Source of the DNA: Deltaproteobacteria bacterium
GTDB lineage: Bacteria > Myxococcota > Myxococcia > Myxococcales > JAHFDP01
NCBI GenBank assembly: GCA_023248955.1
Contig: JAHFDP010000031.1
Coordinates: 1-42,553, forward strand
DNA: 42,553 nt
Direction: 5' to 3'
Every line of letters starts with the position of its first letter. Within the stretch, counting starts at the first letter, position 1. Under the pieces are notes generated by a model that saw only the letters and a program-made list of their open reading frames with translations, was not told the DNA's origin and did no database searches. A program made the position numbers and the translations under genes. Shown here piece after piece: positions 1 to 8,299 of the stretch.

Positions 1-804
1 ATCGATCCGGTTCTTCATCGGTTGGTGGAGTTCGGCAAGCTCTCGCATGTCGACAACACCACGCGGCATGCCACCAGTTGGTTCATCAACGGGCGCGCGT
101 TTCCGGACACCATGATGGAGGACTACGTCGGGTGGCTGCCGGCGCAGCCTTACGGCTCGATGCCGACGATGCATCCGCTGGAGAGCGTGCTGATACGGCT
201 GGTCGGTGGCGGGCGCGATCTGCACCCGATTCACACCCACGGGCAGAACCATCTGGTCGTTGCGCGCGACGGACGACTCTTGCAGAGCAGCGCGACGGTG
301 CCGCTGGCCGATTTGCCGATCTCCGATTTCACCAGCACCACCGTGGCGGGCGAAACGGCGGACGCTCTCTGGGGACCGTGGACTGGACAGGCACTCAACT
401 GGGACATCTATGGATCGCCGGGGACGCATACTTGCAGCACGGGATGCGTCGGTGGACCGTGTCCCTTGACGGGCCTGCTGACGTTTCTGGGGGCCACTGG
501 ATTCGATCCGAACACTGGCGAGTGGTGCGCGGATCACGACAAGCCGATTCCGGTGGCGTTGCCGGCGCAGAGCAAGCTGACCTTCGGCGAAATGTACGGT
601 GGAACGCCGTACCTTGGAATTCCGGGAGACCTGCCGCCCACCAACGCCAACAACGGCGAGTACCACTCCAACCACAACCCGAACGCGGGGATCTCGTTCA
701 TGTGGCACTCGCACACCGAGCGCGAGCTCACCAGCAACAACATCTTCATCGGCGGCATGGCCACCATGGCGCTGGTCCTGCCCTACAGCGTCACTCTTGA
801 ATAG
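1..804 (+). CDS. Multicopper-oxidase-like protein, C-terminal part (5' end outside window)
   Basis: The reading frame is open from the first base, so the true start lies upstream; TTG at 22 is only the first internal candidate. The product contains HPIHTHG (about residue 69 from that TTG), the H-x-H-G copper-ligand motif of a C-terminal cupredoxin domain. It ends with MWHSHTERELTSNNIFIGGM, which matches the end of large exported MofA/OmpB-type multicopper oxidases. In ordinary laccases this last motif is HCHxxxH; here the Cys position is Ser, so a classical type 1 copper site is not visible in this part. The family oxidises metals or phenols outside the cytoplasm; the substrate is unknown here. 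The next gene follows after 12 bp and looks like the N-terminal half of the same family. Confidence 0.75.
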   Translation: MDPVLHRLVEFGKLSHVDNTTRHATSWFINGRAFPDTMMEDYVGWLPAQPYGSMPTMHPLESVLIRLVGGGRDLHPIHTHGQNHLVVARDGRLLQSSATVPLADLPISDFTSTTVAGETADALWGPWTGQALNWDIYGSPGTHTCSTGCVGGPCPLTGLLTFLGATGFDPNTGEWCADHDKPIPVALPAQSKLTFGEMYGGTPYLGIPGDLPPTNANNGEYHSNHNPNAGISFMWHSHTERELTSNNIFIGGMATMALVLPYSVTLE

Positions 805-816
805 TCGGGAGCCACC

Positions 817-2307
817 ATGATCCGAATTCCTTTGATTTTCGTTCTGCTCGGCGCTTCCAGTGCGCGTGCCGCCACGTGGAGCTATTTTCTTCGTGCGGGC
901 ACCACGCAAATCTCCGCGGGGGCCTATGCGGCGCTGCCGCTCGTCCCCAGCGAAAACGTGCTGATGTGGGGCTATGCCAAGTGTACGGACGCCACGTTTG
1001 CGAGCTGTGGCGCCGTGACTTTTCCGGGGCCGCCGTTGATGGCTTCGGAAGGCGATACATTGAGTATCACTATCCAGAACGCGCTGACTGCGCCCGTGGC
1101 TTTTCCGGCGATGATCAGTGAGCCGACCTCGCTGGTGGTACTCGGACAACTGGCGGCGATGACACCGGTCTGGGTTTCCGTCAATGCGACCGGGAGCGTT
1201 ACCGGTGTGACGTCGACGGGCGCGCGTGCGGCTGGTGACACCACGTCACGGGTGCGTTCGTTCACCACGGAGACGCCGGTCGGTGGGACCACTGTATATA
1301 CATGGGCTAGCCTGAAGCCCGGGTCCTACCTCTACGAGAGCGGCACGCACCCCGCGGTGCAAGTCCAGATGGGTCTGTACGGTGGGCTCACCGTCTATCC
1401 CGCGGCTACACCAGCCTCGCCGACGGGCCCCGCGCCGACGAGTGGTCAGGCCTACAACGATGTTTCGACCGCCTTCGATTACGAAGTGTCGCTGCTCTTT
1501 TCGGAGGTGGACCCTGAGTTGCACTACGCCATCGCCTCGGGGCGGTACGGCACGCCGCCGCCCGCACCACCGGCAACGACGCTGCGCGGGCAACGCACCA
1601 GCACCGTGAACTATGCGCCGCGTTTTTTCTTGGTGAACGGATCGCCCAATCCGATCTTGCCGCCGGTGACCGCGGGAAAGGTCGGCAAGAAAACGCTGAT
1701 TCGTTTTCTCAACGCTGGGCTTCGCGAGAAGACGCCCACGCTGCTTGGTTCCTATTTGAATCTCGTGGCCGAGGACGGCAATCCCTACACGTTCGTGAAA
1801 GTCGGCGTGACGTCGTTTGCCGCGCGCCATCAGTATTCGCTGCTGCTCCCGGCTGGGAAAACGAGCGACGCGATTTGGACGCCGTCCGCTGCGGGGAGTG
1901 TCGCGCTGTTTGATCGCAGCCTCAACCTCAGCAACGGATCGCAGCCCGGTGGACAGCTGGTTTACTTAACCGTCGTCGCCGCGCCGACGATGCCGCGGCC
2001 ACCAGGCCACCGGGCGGTGACGGTGCCAAGCGTGGGCAGCATCTGGACCGCGGGCGCGTTGCGGACGATCACGTGGCCCTCGTTCGCGCCGCGCGTAAAG
2101 ATTGAGCTCGTGCATGACGGAAAGCCCGTGCGCACGCTGGCCCGCGCGGCGCGGACGAACGGACATTTCCTCTGGTCGATTCCGCGGACGCTCCCCGCTG
2201 CGCTCGACTACGTCATTCGGATCTCCGGCGGCGGGAAGGTGATCTTCAGCGAAAACTTTTCCATCGCGCCCGCGGTGCCGGCGGTGTTTGCGGTGCCGTT
2301 TCTATGA
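817..2307 (+). CDS. Exported cupredoxin-domain protein, multicopper-oxidase-like without copper ligands
   Basis: 496 residues, with a signal peptide (1-18, cleavage after SARA). Residues 70-90 carry the family motif PGPPLMASEGDTLSI of a first cupredoxin domain. Residues 171-193 carry a segment around GTHPAVQVQMGLYGG, and a segment near LLFSEVDPELH follows; both recall the N-terminal half of MofA/OmpB-type oxidases. The His-x-His ligands expected in a working oxidase are absent: only an isolated His178 sits in the usual ligand segment. The last 100 residues resemble a Kre9/Knh1-type beta-sandwich (GSIWTAGALRTITW, then a WSIPRTL segment). The start is preceded by GGGA with 6 nt spacing. The stop overlaps the next ATG (ATGA). 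It probably assists or pairs with the upstream oxidase; this role is inferred. Confidence 0.75.
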   Translation: MIRIPLIFVLLGASSARAATWSYFLRAGTTQISAGAYAALPLVPSENVLMWGYAKCTDATFASCGAVTFPGPPLMASEGDTLSITIQNALTAPVAFPAMISEPTSLVVLGQLAAMTPVWVSVNATGSVTGVTSTGARAAGDTTSRVRSFTTETPVGGTTVYTWASLKPGSYLYESGTHPAVQVQMGLYGGLTVYPAATPASPTGPAPTSGQAYNDVSTAFDYEVSLLFSEVDPELHYAIASGRYGTPPPAPPATTLRGQRTSTVNYAPRFFLVNGSPNPILPPVTAGKVGKKTLIRFLNAGLREKTPTLLGSYLNLVAEDGNPYTFVKVGVTSFAARHQYSLLLPAGKTSDAIWTPSAAGSVALFDRSLNLSNGSQPGGQLVYLTVVAAPTMPRPPGHRAVTVPSVGSIWTAGALRTITWPSFAPRVKIELVHDGKPVRTLARAARTNGHFLWSIPRTLPAALDYVIRISGGGKVIFSENFSIAPAVPAVFAVPFL

Positions 2308-2702
2308 ACCGGCGTGAAGTGTTTGTCCTGGCCTTGTTGCTGGCGCTCAGCGGTTGCCTCTTTCGCGGAGACGCGGCGGCGCGGTTGGGGATTGACCTGG
2401 TCACCGTGCGGTTATCAGCGCAGCGGCATCTAGTGGATGTGCGGTATCGCATCACCGATCCAGAGAAAGCCGCAGCGCTGGTCGCTCGCGATGCGAAACC
2501 GCAGCTTCTCGACGAGGCCAGCGGTGAGCCACTCGCGGTGCCGAGCTATCCCAAGATGGGCGCGCTGCGTGCCAAAGGTCACGCGGAAGCGGGGCGCAGC
2601 TACTTCATTCTCTTTGAAAATCGAAGTGGCACCGTGAAGAGCGGAAGCCGCGTGACGTTGGCGCTCGGGGATTTGAAGTTGGCGCATCTGGTTGTTGAGT
2701 GA
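2304..2702 (+). CDS. Small lipoprotein of unknown function
   Basis: 132 residues. The N terminus has a short basic stretch, a hydrophobic segment and the lipobox LSGC, giving a lipidated Cys18. The mature part is a small predicted beta-rich domain with segments such as VDVRYRITDPEKA and a C-terminal VTLALGDLKLAHLVVE. I do not recognise the family. Its ATG overlaps the previous stop (ATGA) and its TGA overlaps the next start (GTGA), so it is translated together with the cupredoxin protein and the peptidase. The DPEKA...PSYPKMG...SYFILFENR pattern suggests a metal- or copper-protein accessory domain, but this is a guess. Confidence 0.75.
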   Translation: MNRREVFVLALLLALSGCLFRGDAAARLGIDLVTVRLSAQRHLVDVRYRITDPEKAAALVARDAKPQLLDEASGEPLAVPSYPKMGALRAKGHAEAGRSYFILFENRSGTVKSGSRVTLALGDLKLAHLVVE

Positions 2703-4267
2703 TTCCCCTCACTCCTCGCGTGGGAGGGTTCGGGGCAGTCGCCATTCTGCTTGCCGCGAGATGGTCGGCGGCTTCGGTTGTTTCTCCTTCCGTCCCTCTA
2801 CCGCTCGAGCCCACCGTTGCCGTCATTCTTCACCTCGCCGGTGGAATCGATCCGCGTTCACTCACCGGTCATCCACACCGAGAAATTCTCGAAACGCTGC
2901 GCCATGACGCCGAGCGACGAAGCGCGCCAGTGCTGCAAATGCTGGAGTCCGGCGGCGTGCGCAACGTGCAGCGCCTGTGGATTGCCAATGCCATCGCCGT
3001 TGAATTGACAAAAACGCAACTTGATAATTTAGCAAGTCGTCCGGACGTGGCCCACATTCGTCTCGATGTCACCCTCGCGGTCCCTGCCGCGGCGGAGGAA
3101 GAGACAGCCGCGCCTAACGAAACGCCATGGAACGTGAACGCGGTGAATGCGCCGGCACTCTGGGCACTTGGGCATACCGGTCGCGGGATGGTCGTGGCCA
3201 GCCTCGACACTGGCGTCGACGGTGACCATCCGGATCTCAAGCCGCGGTGGCGCGGTGGTACCAACAGCTGGTTCGATCCGCGCGGCGAGTACAAGCGGCC
3301 CACCGATCTCTTGGGTCACGGGACGCAGGTCTTGGGCACCATCGTCGGCGGCGGCGGGAGCGGGAAGGCCATTGGCGTCGCGCCTGGCGCGCAGTGGATC
3401 GCGGCGAAAATTTTCGACGATGCGGGCACCGCGAGCTTGAGCGCCATTCACCGAGCGCTGCAGTGGGTGATCGATCCCGATGGCGATCCGTCCACCGACG
3501 ACGCCCCCGACGTGGTTAGCAATGCTTGGGTCCTCGAGAGCGAGGCGGGTCAATGCGATCGCGAGTTCGAGCGCGACGTGCAGGCACTGAAGGCCGCGGG
3601 TATCGCGGTGGTTTTTGCCGCTGGCAATTTTGGGAGCGCCTCCGGAAACAGCGTGAGTCCCGCGAATTATGCCGAGAGCCTGGCCGTCGGCGCCGTGACA
3701 CGCGACGGAGCCACGGCTGCGTTCAGCGCGCGCGGCTGGTCCGATTGCGATGGCCGCGCCTATCCCGATCTGCTCGCGCCCGGTGTGGACGTGCCCACGA
3801 CGGATCTCAGCGTCGGCGGTCTGATTCCCAATCCCTACACCGTTTCGACGGGAACGTCGTTCGCGGTGTCGCATGTGGCCGGTGCGCTGTTGCTTCTCCA
3901 AGGCGCGTTGCCGGAAGTGCCGATGTTGTCTATCGAGCGTGCACTCACCTCAACGGCTTCGCGCGGCGCAATCAATGTGGAGGCCGCCTACCTCTTGCTC
4001 GGTGGTGAAGCGCAACAGCGTCCGCCGCCGTTGCGCGAAGGTTTTGCTGTCGCACGGGATGAGCGCGCCCACGGCTGCGCGACGAGTCTTGGCAACGGAT
4101 GGGCTGTCCTGACGGCGATGATCTGGTGGCTTCGTAAAATTACGAATGTGCGTCTGACCAACCCAATGCCTATTCATCCCACGCCGCAAACGCGGCCCAA
4201 AGCTTGGGAGACAACATGCGCGTGCGGCAAATTGGCAACTGGGGACTCGTCACACTGCTCGTCATGA
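2699..4267 (+). CDS. Exported subtilisin-family (S8) serine peptidase
   Basis: 522 residues, GTG start overlapping the previous stop. A hydrophobic N terminus (10-25) is followed by an I9-like propeptide (about 37-128). The catalytic domain shows Asp170 in DTGVDGDHPDL, His207 in GHGTQ, the oxyanion Asn310 in AAGN and Ser387 in GTSFAVSHVAGA, so it is complete. After the domain, residues 459-480 read as Cys, hydrophobic segment, then Arg-Lys, resembling a MYXO-CTERM sorting tail. The frame then continues for 42 low-complexity residues and overlaps the next gene by 52 bp. A TAA lies in another frame at 4135-4137, just after that tail, so the true end may be uncertain (natural extension or a sequence error). 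Confidence 0.85.
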   Translation: MIPLTPRVGGFGAVAILLAARWSAASVVSPSVPLPLEPTVAVILHLAGGIDPRSLTGHPHREILETLRHDAERRSAPVLQMLESGGVRNVQRLWIANAIAVELTKTQLDNLASRPDVAHIRLDVTLAVPAAAEEETAAPNETPWNVNAVNAPALWALGHTGRGMVVASLDTGVDGDHPDLKPRWRGGTNSWFDPRGEYKRPTDLLGHGTQVLGTIVGGGGSGKAIGVAPGAQWIAAKIFDDAGTASLSAIHRALQWVIDPDGDPSTDDAPDVVSNAWVLESEAGQCDREFERDVQALKAAGIAVVFAAGNFGSASGNSVSPANYAESLAVGAVTRDGATAAFSARGWSDCDGRAYPDLLAPGVDVPTTDLSVGGLIPNPYTVSTGTSFAVSHVAGALLLLQGALPEVPMLSIERALTSTASRGAINVEAAYLLLGGEAQQRPPPLREGFAVARDERAHGCATSLGNGWAVLTAMIWWLRKITNVRLTNPMPIHPTPQTRPKAWETTCACGKLATGDSSHCSS

Positions 4268-5427
4268 TGGGATGCATTCGTCACCGGGCAGCGGGTGTGT
4301 TTTTGCCCGACGCCGGACCGGACGGTGGCGGACTGGTGAGCGGAGGCGACAGCGGAAGCGTTGTTGGCGGCGGAAGCAACGACGGTGGTGACGGTGGAAT
4401 CGCTGGAGGCGACGGCGGAACGACGTTGGATGGCGGTGCCACCGTGACCGCGGACAACGGCGCGCAAATTGTCCGCGAGGGAATGTGCGATTTCATCGTG
4501 CGCTGCCAATTGGCGCCGGTGGATTTGGCGACGTGCCAAGCTTCGATCCCCGCGCAGCAAAGCGGATTCGACAGCCTGGAGGCGCTCTTCTCCGCAGTGA
4601 AAGCCGGAAAGGCGGACATGGACATCACCAAAGTGAGCCAGTGCCTGGACGCGATTCACGGGCTCTCCTGCGAAAAGTCGCCGATCGAGATTTTGGCGCA
4701 GAGCGGTTGTCAAGAAGCGTTCACGGGCAATGTTGCGCTTGGCGATCACTGTATTGCGGAGGGTGAGTGTGCGCGCGGTTTGCACTGCGAACAAAACACC
4801 GCGCCGAGCGCGGGAGGATGCAGCGGAACGTGTGCTGCGCTGGGCAAGGGCGAGTGCGCGGACGCGCGAGATTGCAAGAGCGGACAAGTGTGCGCGTTGG
4901 GGCACTGCATCGTGGCGGTACCAGCGGGTGCGGACGGGCAAGCCTGCGGCACCGGTGCCGCGTGCCGCTCGGGGCTGCGTTGCGACGCGGGAATCTGCCG
5001 CGCGCTGCCCGGCGTCAACGAGGCGTGTCAACCCGGAACGCCGTGCGCCAACGCCACGCTGGTCTGTGTGCCGACCGATGCGCAATCGGCGACGTGCGTG
5101 GTGACCAAAGCGCGGGGTGCGACGTGCACCAGGCCATTCGAGTGCGGTGGTCTGCTCGGCAACTTGGTGTGCGACGTCAGCGGAAGTGGAACCTGCATCG
5201 ACCGCCCCAAGAGCGGGCCGTGCATTGCCGAGACATGCGATCCCACCAGCGCATTGTGCGACAGCAGCGATCCCGCGGCGCCGGTGTGCCGGGCCTTTCT
5301 CAGCGCGGGAAGCGAGTGCGAAGATCGTGAGCAGTGCGGGCCGGTTCTCGCCGATGTGGACTGCTTGGAAGATGGCGCGGGAAAGAATCATTGCCAGCAG
5401 GCGATTCACGTGGCGTGCGTGCCGTGA
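4216..5427 (+). CDS. Cys-rich lipoprotein with Gly/Asp-rich linker
   Basis: 403 residues. ATG 4216 is chosen because GGGAG lies 5 nt upstream and because it begins a good lipoprotein signal ending VMMGC (Cys20); a TTG at 4204 is the longer alternative. A flexible Gly/Asp/Ser linker (about 30-80) follows. Then comes a region with paired Cys and, from about 170 to the end, repeated modules of the kind G-x-x-C-x4-C-x3-L-x-C. These look like the Dickkopf-like Cys-rich repeats common in myxobacterial surface lipoproteins. It is probably anchored in the outer membrane, and its function is unknown. It converges with the epimerase gene on the other strand, overlapping by 22 bp. Confidence 0.8.
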   Translation: MRVRQIGNWGLVTLLVMMGCIRHRAAGVFLPDAGPDGGGLVSGGDSGSVVGGGSNDGGDGGIAGGDGGTTLDGGATVTADNGAQIVREGMCDFIVRCQLAPVDLATCQASIPAQQSGFDSLEALFSAVKAGKADMDITKVSQCLDAIHGLSCEKSPIEILAQSGCQEAFTGNVALGDHCIAEGECARGLHCEQNTAPSAGGCSGTCAALGKGECADARDCKSGQVCALGHCIVAVPAGADGQACGTGAACRSGLRCDAGICRALPGVNEACQPGTPCANATLVCVPTDAQSATCVVTKARGATCTRPFECGGLLGNLVCDVSGSGTCIDRPKSGPCIAETCDPTSALCDSSDPAAPVCRAFLSAGSECEDREQCGPVLADVDCLEDGAGKNHCQQAIHVACVP

Positions 5428-6347
5428 GTTAGCCACCGTGCGGTCGTCGCCAGCCCTCTTTCCAACGCCATCCGCGGCGCAAAGCCAAGCTCCGCGCGGG
5501 CCCGCGAGAGGTCCGCGATCGTTGCTGGAACGTCGCCCGGTTGTGCAGGCCGTCGTCGCTTCTTGGCGCGCACGCCAAGAATGCGCTCCATCGTGCTCAC
5601 CAGCTCGTCGAGCGAAATCGGCCGCGCGCTGCCGATGTTGTAGATGCCAAATCCGCGTGAACGATCGAGCGCGCGCAGAAGTCCGTCGACCGCATCGCCA
5701 ACGTACGTGTAGTCGCGCATCGACGATGTTCCGAAGAGATCGATCGGCTCGCCGCCCGTGATTCGCTGCAGAAAAATTCGGATGGCGAGGTCGGGGCGCA
5801 GCCGCGGTCCGTATATTGAGAAGAGTCGTACACAGGAGAGGTGTACGCCGGTGGCGACGTGATGCGCGTGGCAAAGCTGCTCCGCTTCCTGCTTGGTGCG
5901 CGCGTAAGGAGAGCAGGGCGTACCGAGCGCGTTATCCTCGCGAAAAGGCGGCGCGCGATTGCCATACACACTCGAGGAGGAGGCGAAGACGATGCGCTTC
6001 ACGCGCGCGCGCTCAGCGGCGGAGAGAAGGTCGGCAGTGCCGGACACGTTCGTGCTGGCGTAGCCATCCACGTCGAGAAAAGAGCGGCGAACGCCAGCTC
6101 GCGCGGCCAGGTGGAAAACAGCGTCGCAACCAATCAGGGCGTGGTCGAGCGCGGTTCCATCGTGAATACTTGCTTCGACGAAGGTGAAACGCGCATGCGC
6201 GATCGTCTGCAGATTCGCAACTTTTTCGCGGCGGTCGTAGAGCGGATCGAAGTTGTCGAGGCCGACCACTACGTCGCCGCGCGCGAGCAGTGCTTCGCAC
6301 AGGTGCGAACCGATGAAGCCCGCGGCGCCCGTGACCAGAACGCGCAT
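5406..6347 (-). CDS. NAD-dependent sugar-nucleotide epimerase/dehydratase (UDP-glucuronate 4-epimerase-like)
   Basis: 313 residues, an extended SDR enzyme. It starts with the NAD-binding motif VTGAAGFIGSH, followed by GLDNFDPLYDRREK, which is typical of the UDP-glucuronate 4-epimerase group. The catalytic SSSSVYG and Tyr-x3-Lys (YARTK) motifs are present, as are RLFSIYGPR and a substrate-loop region near DYTYVGDAVDG. It should interconvert a nucleotide sugar for surface glycan synthesis. The start at 6347 lies 2 bp after the stop of the upstream gene, making it the last gene of the five-gene minus-strand operon. This fits with the glycosyltransferase two genes upstream. The exact substrate cannot be told from sequence. 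Confidence 0.85.
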   Translation of the reverse strand: MRVLVTGAAGFIGSHLCEALLARGDVVVGLDNFDPLYDRREKVANLQTIAHARFTFVEASIHDGTALDHALIGCDAVFHLAARAGVRRSFLDVDGYASTNVSGTADLLSAAERARVKRIVFASSSSVYGNRAPPFREDNALGTPCSPYARTKQEAEQLCHAHHVATGVHLSCVRLFSIYGPRLRPDLAIRIFLQRITGGEPIDLFGTSSMRDYTYVGDAVDGLLRALDRSRGFGIYNIGSARPISLDELVSTMERILGVRAKKRRRPAQPGDVPATIADLSRARAELGFAPRMALERGLATTARWLTHGTHAT

Positions 6348-6349
6348 CG

Positions 6350-8299
6350 CTAAAGCGTCATCAAGTAGGCGACCAGATCGGCGCGATCGGTCGCACCAAG
6401 ATCGCTCGAGGTCGGTAGGCGTGCCAACACATCGTTTAGCGTCGCGGCGCTTCCGTCGTGGAAGTAGGGCGCGGTGGCGAAAATGCCGCGCAACGTTGGC
6501 GTGTCGAATTGGCAGGCATTGCGCGGGTGCCCGTCGATGTCTTGCGCGGCCCTGTCGGGAAACGCGCCGGTCGTTACGCAGGTGCCGACGTCGTGAAGGA
6601 GCACGGGCCCGGCGAGATCGAGCGTGGGATTTGTGCTTGCGCTGTCGGTGAAAAAATCGCCGCCGTGGCAGTTGGCGCATCGGCTCGCGAAAAGCGTCTG
6701 CCCGCGAAGCTGCGCGGGCGTTAGCGATCCGTCGAGGCTGCGGTTTGGGTTTTGCGGAAAGGCAATCGCGTAGTTCGTGAAGTCCGCGAGTGCTTTCAAA
6801 TCCGCGCGCTGTGCGTCGATCTGCCGGTGAAAATCGCCGCCCTGCTCGGTGCGGATCGTTTCATCGTAATCGACGACGTCGTTGCGAACCGCTTGGCGAA
6901 GGAGAAATCCGGTGTTGATGGGACCACCTGCGTTGGACGGCGTGTCGCGCGGACCTTGCGTGAATTTCCAGGTAACGGCGTCGGTCTGGCCCTCGAGATG
7001 GCAGCTGGCGCAGGCGATCCAGAAATTTGTGGTGATGGGGAACGCCGAGGAATTGGCCGAGTAGAAAAGTCGCATGCCGCGGCGCAAGTCGGCGGGCATG
7101 GGGTCGAGCGTCAGACAGTCGATCGGGTCGCCTTCCACCGAAACGCTGCCGTCCGTGATCGTCAAGACGCTGATGTTGTGCGAGCCGCGGCCGTGTACAT
7201 AGGCACGCGTGCCGGCGGCGTCGATGGTGATTCCCTCGAGAAGGGAAGACGGAATCGGTCGCACCAGCTGCGTTTCGAACCCCGTCGTCGCATCGAACAC
7301 CATCACGTCTTCGCTCTGCGCGAGCGCCACCAGCGCCACTTTCCCATCGGGCGTGAATGCGACATCGCGCGGTCCGGAGACGGAATCGGTGAAGGCACCC
7401 GGCGCGGTGAGAATCGATTCCGGCCGGAAAAGCAGCCGGCGCGTGACGGTTTGTGCGCGCGCGTCGAGCAGCGTGAGTGTGGGAAAAACGGTTGATTGAA
7501 AATCGAGCGCGGGTTCGGGCGTGTCGACCGCGAGCAGCAGATGCGGAATCCACAGCTCGCCACTGTTGGGTCGTGGCACGACCGCGTAAGGGCCACGAAC
7601 GACGCCGTTGGGAAGGAGCTTGTTGTGCGTGGCCTCGGTAGGTTGATCGGGGAGCGGCGTGCTTCGGACGACGTCCAACGAAGAGGTGTCGATGACCGTG
7701 ACTCTCGGATTGAGGAGCAGGTGCGTGACGAAGAGAAGTCGTCCGTCGCTCGAGAGCGATGCGCCCCACGGATGTTCGTTGACGGTGCGCGTTGCGATCA
7801 CGCTGGCCGTGCGCGGATCGATTGTTTGCACCGTTGCGGACTGATGGTTGATGACGAAGAGCGTTGCGCCATCTGCGCTGAAGAGGAGTGCCGTGGGTTC
7901 AGCGCCGACCGCGATGGATTTTTCGACGGCGCCGCTCGGGAGGTCGATCACGAAAACGTGATTGGCCGATTGGCCTGCGACATAGGCTTTGCCGCGTGTG
8001 TCGTCGAGTGCAATGGCGCGTGGGCGGATGGCGGGATCGTAGCGGCCTTTGGAATCAGTGGCCGGGCGGTTTGGTGCGAGCAGAATTTCCCGGACGAGTT
8101 TGCGTGTGGCGAGATCGATTTGCGAAATGGAATCTGATTCGGGATTCACCACCCAAAGCGCTCTTCCGTCCGCGCTCAGCGCCAGCGATCGCGAGACGGT
8201 TGAAAAAACGGGCGCGGCGTTTTGGGTCGGCGAATGCGCGTTCGGTTTGCACGCGGTGCCTTCCAACGTGAAGAGCAGCGCGAGCGCGAATCGGTTCAT
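6350..8299 (-). CDS. Lipoprotein fusing a YVTN beta-propeller to a di-haem cytochrome c peroxidase/MauG-like domain
   Basis: 649 residues. ATG 8299 overlaps the previous stop (ATGA) and gives a lipoprotein-like signal ending GTAC (Cys17). Residues 30-395 form YVTN/surface-layer-type propeller blades (for example SLALSADGRALWVVNP and PRDVAFTPDGKVALVAL). Residues 396-649 carry two haem-binding motifs, CASCH (430-434) and CANCH (541-545), with the RNACQFDTPTLRGI...YFHDGSAATL segment characteristic of the cytochrome c peroxidase/MauG family. It should be an envelope-anchored di-haem protein that reduces peroxide or oxidises a protein or small substrate. Within the operon it lies between a GT-C glycosyltransferase and an epimerase. 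The partner and substrate are unknown. Confidence 0.88.
   Translation of the reverse strand: MNRFALALLFTLEGTACKPNAHSPTQNAAPVFSTVSRSLALSADGRALWVVNPESDSISQIDLATRKLVREILLAPNRPATDSKGRYDPAIRPRAIALDDTRGKAYVAGQSANHVFVIDLPSGAVEKSIAVGAEPTALLFSADGATLFVINHQSATVQTIDPRTASVIATRTVNEHPWGASLSSDGRLLFVTHLLLNPRVTVIDTSSLDVVRSTPLPDQPTEATHNKLLPNGVVRGPYAVVPRPNSGELWIPHLLLAVDTPEPALDFQSTVFPTLTLLDARAQTVTRRLLFRPESILTAPGAFTDSVSGPRDVAFTPDGKVALVALAQSEDVMVFDATTGFETQLVRPIPSSLLEGITIDAAGTRAYVHGRGSHNISVLTITDGSVSVEGDPIDCLTLDPMPADLRRGMRLFYSANSSAFPITTNFWIACASCHLEGQTDAVTWKFTQGPRDTPSNAGGPINTGFLLRQAVRNDVVDYDETIRTEQGGDFHRQIDAQRADLKALADFTNYAIAFPQNPNRSLDGSLTPAQLRGQTLFASRCANCHGGDFFTDSASTNPTLDLAGPVLLHDVGTCVTTGAFPDRAAQDIDGHPRNACQFDTPTLRGIFATAPYFHDGSAATLNDVLARLPTSSDLGATDRADLVAYLMTL

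Noticed and set aside
1246-1830. 194-residue minus-strand frame
   Set aside because: It is a shadow of the cupredoxin gene, Arg-rich and without a known domain.
4174-5874. 566-residue minus-strand frame
   Set aside because: It is an Arg/Ala/His-rich shadow of the Cys-rich lipoprotein and the epimerase gene.
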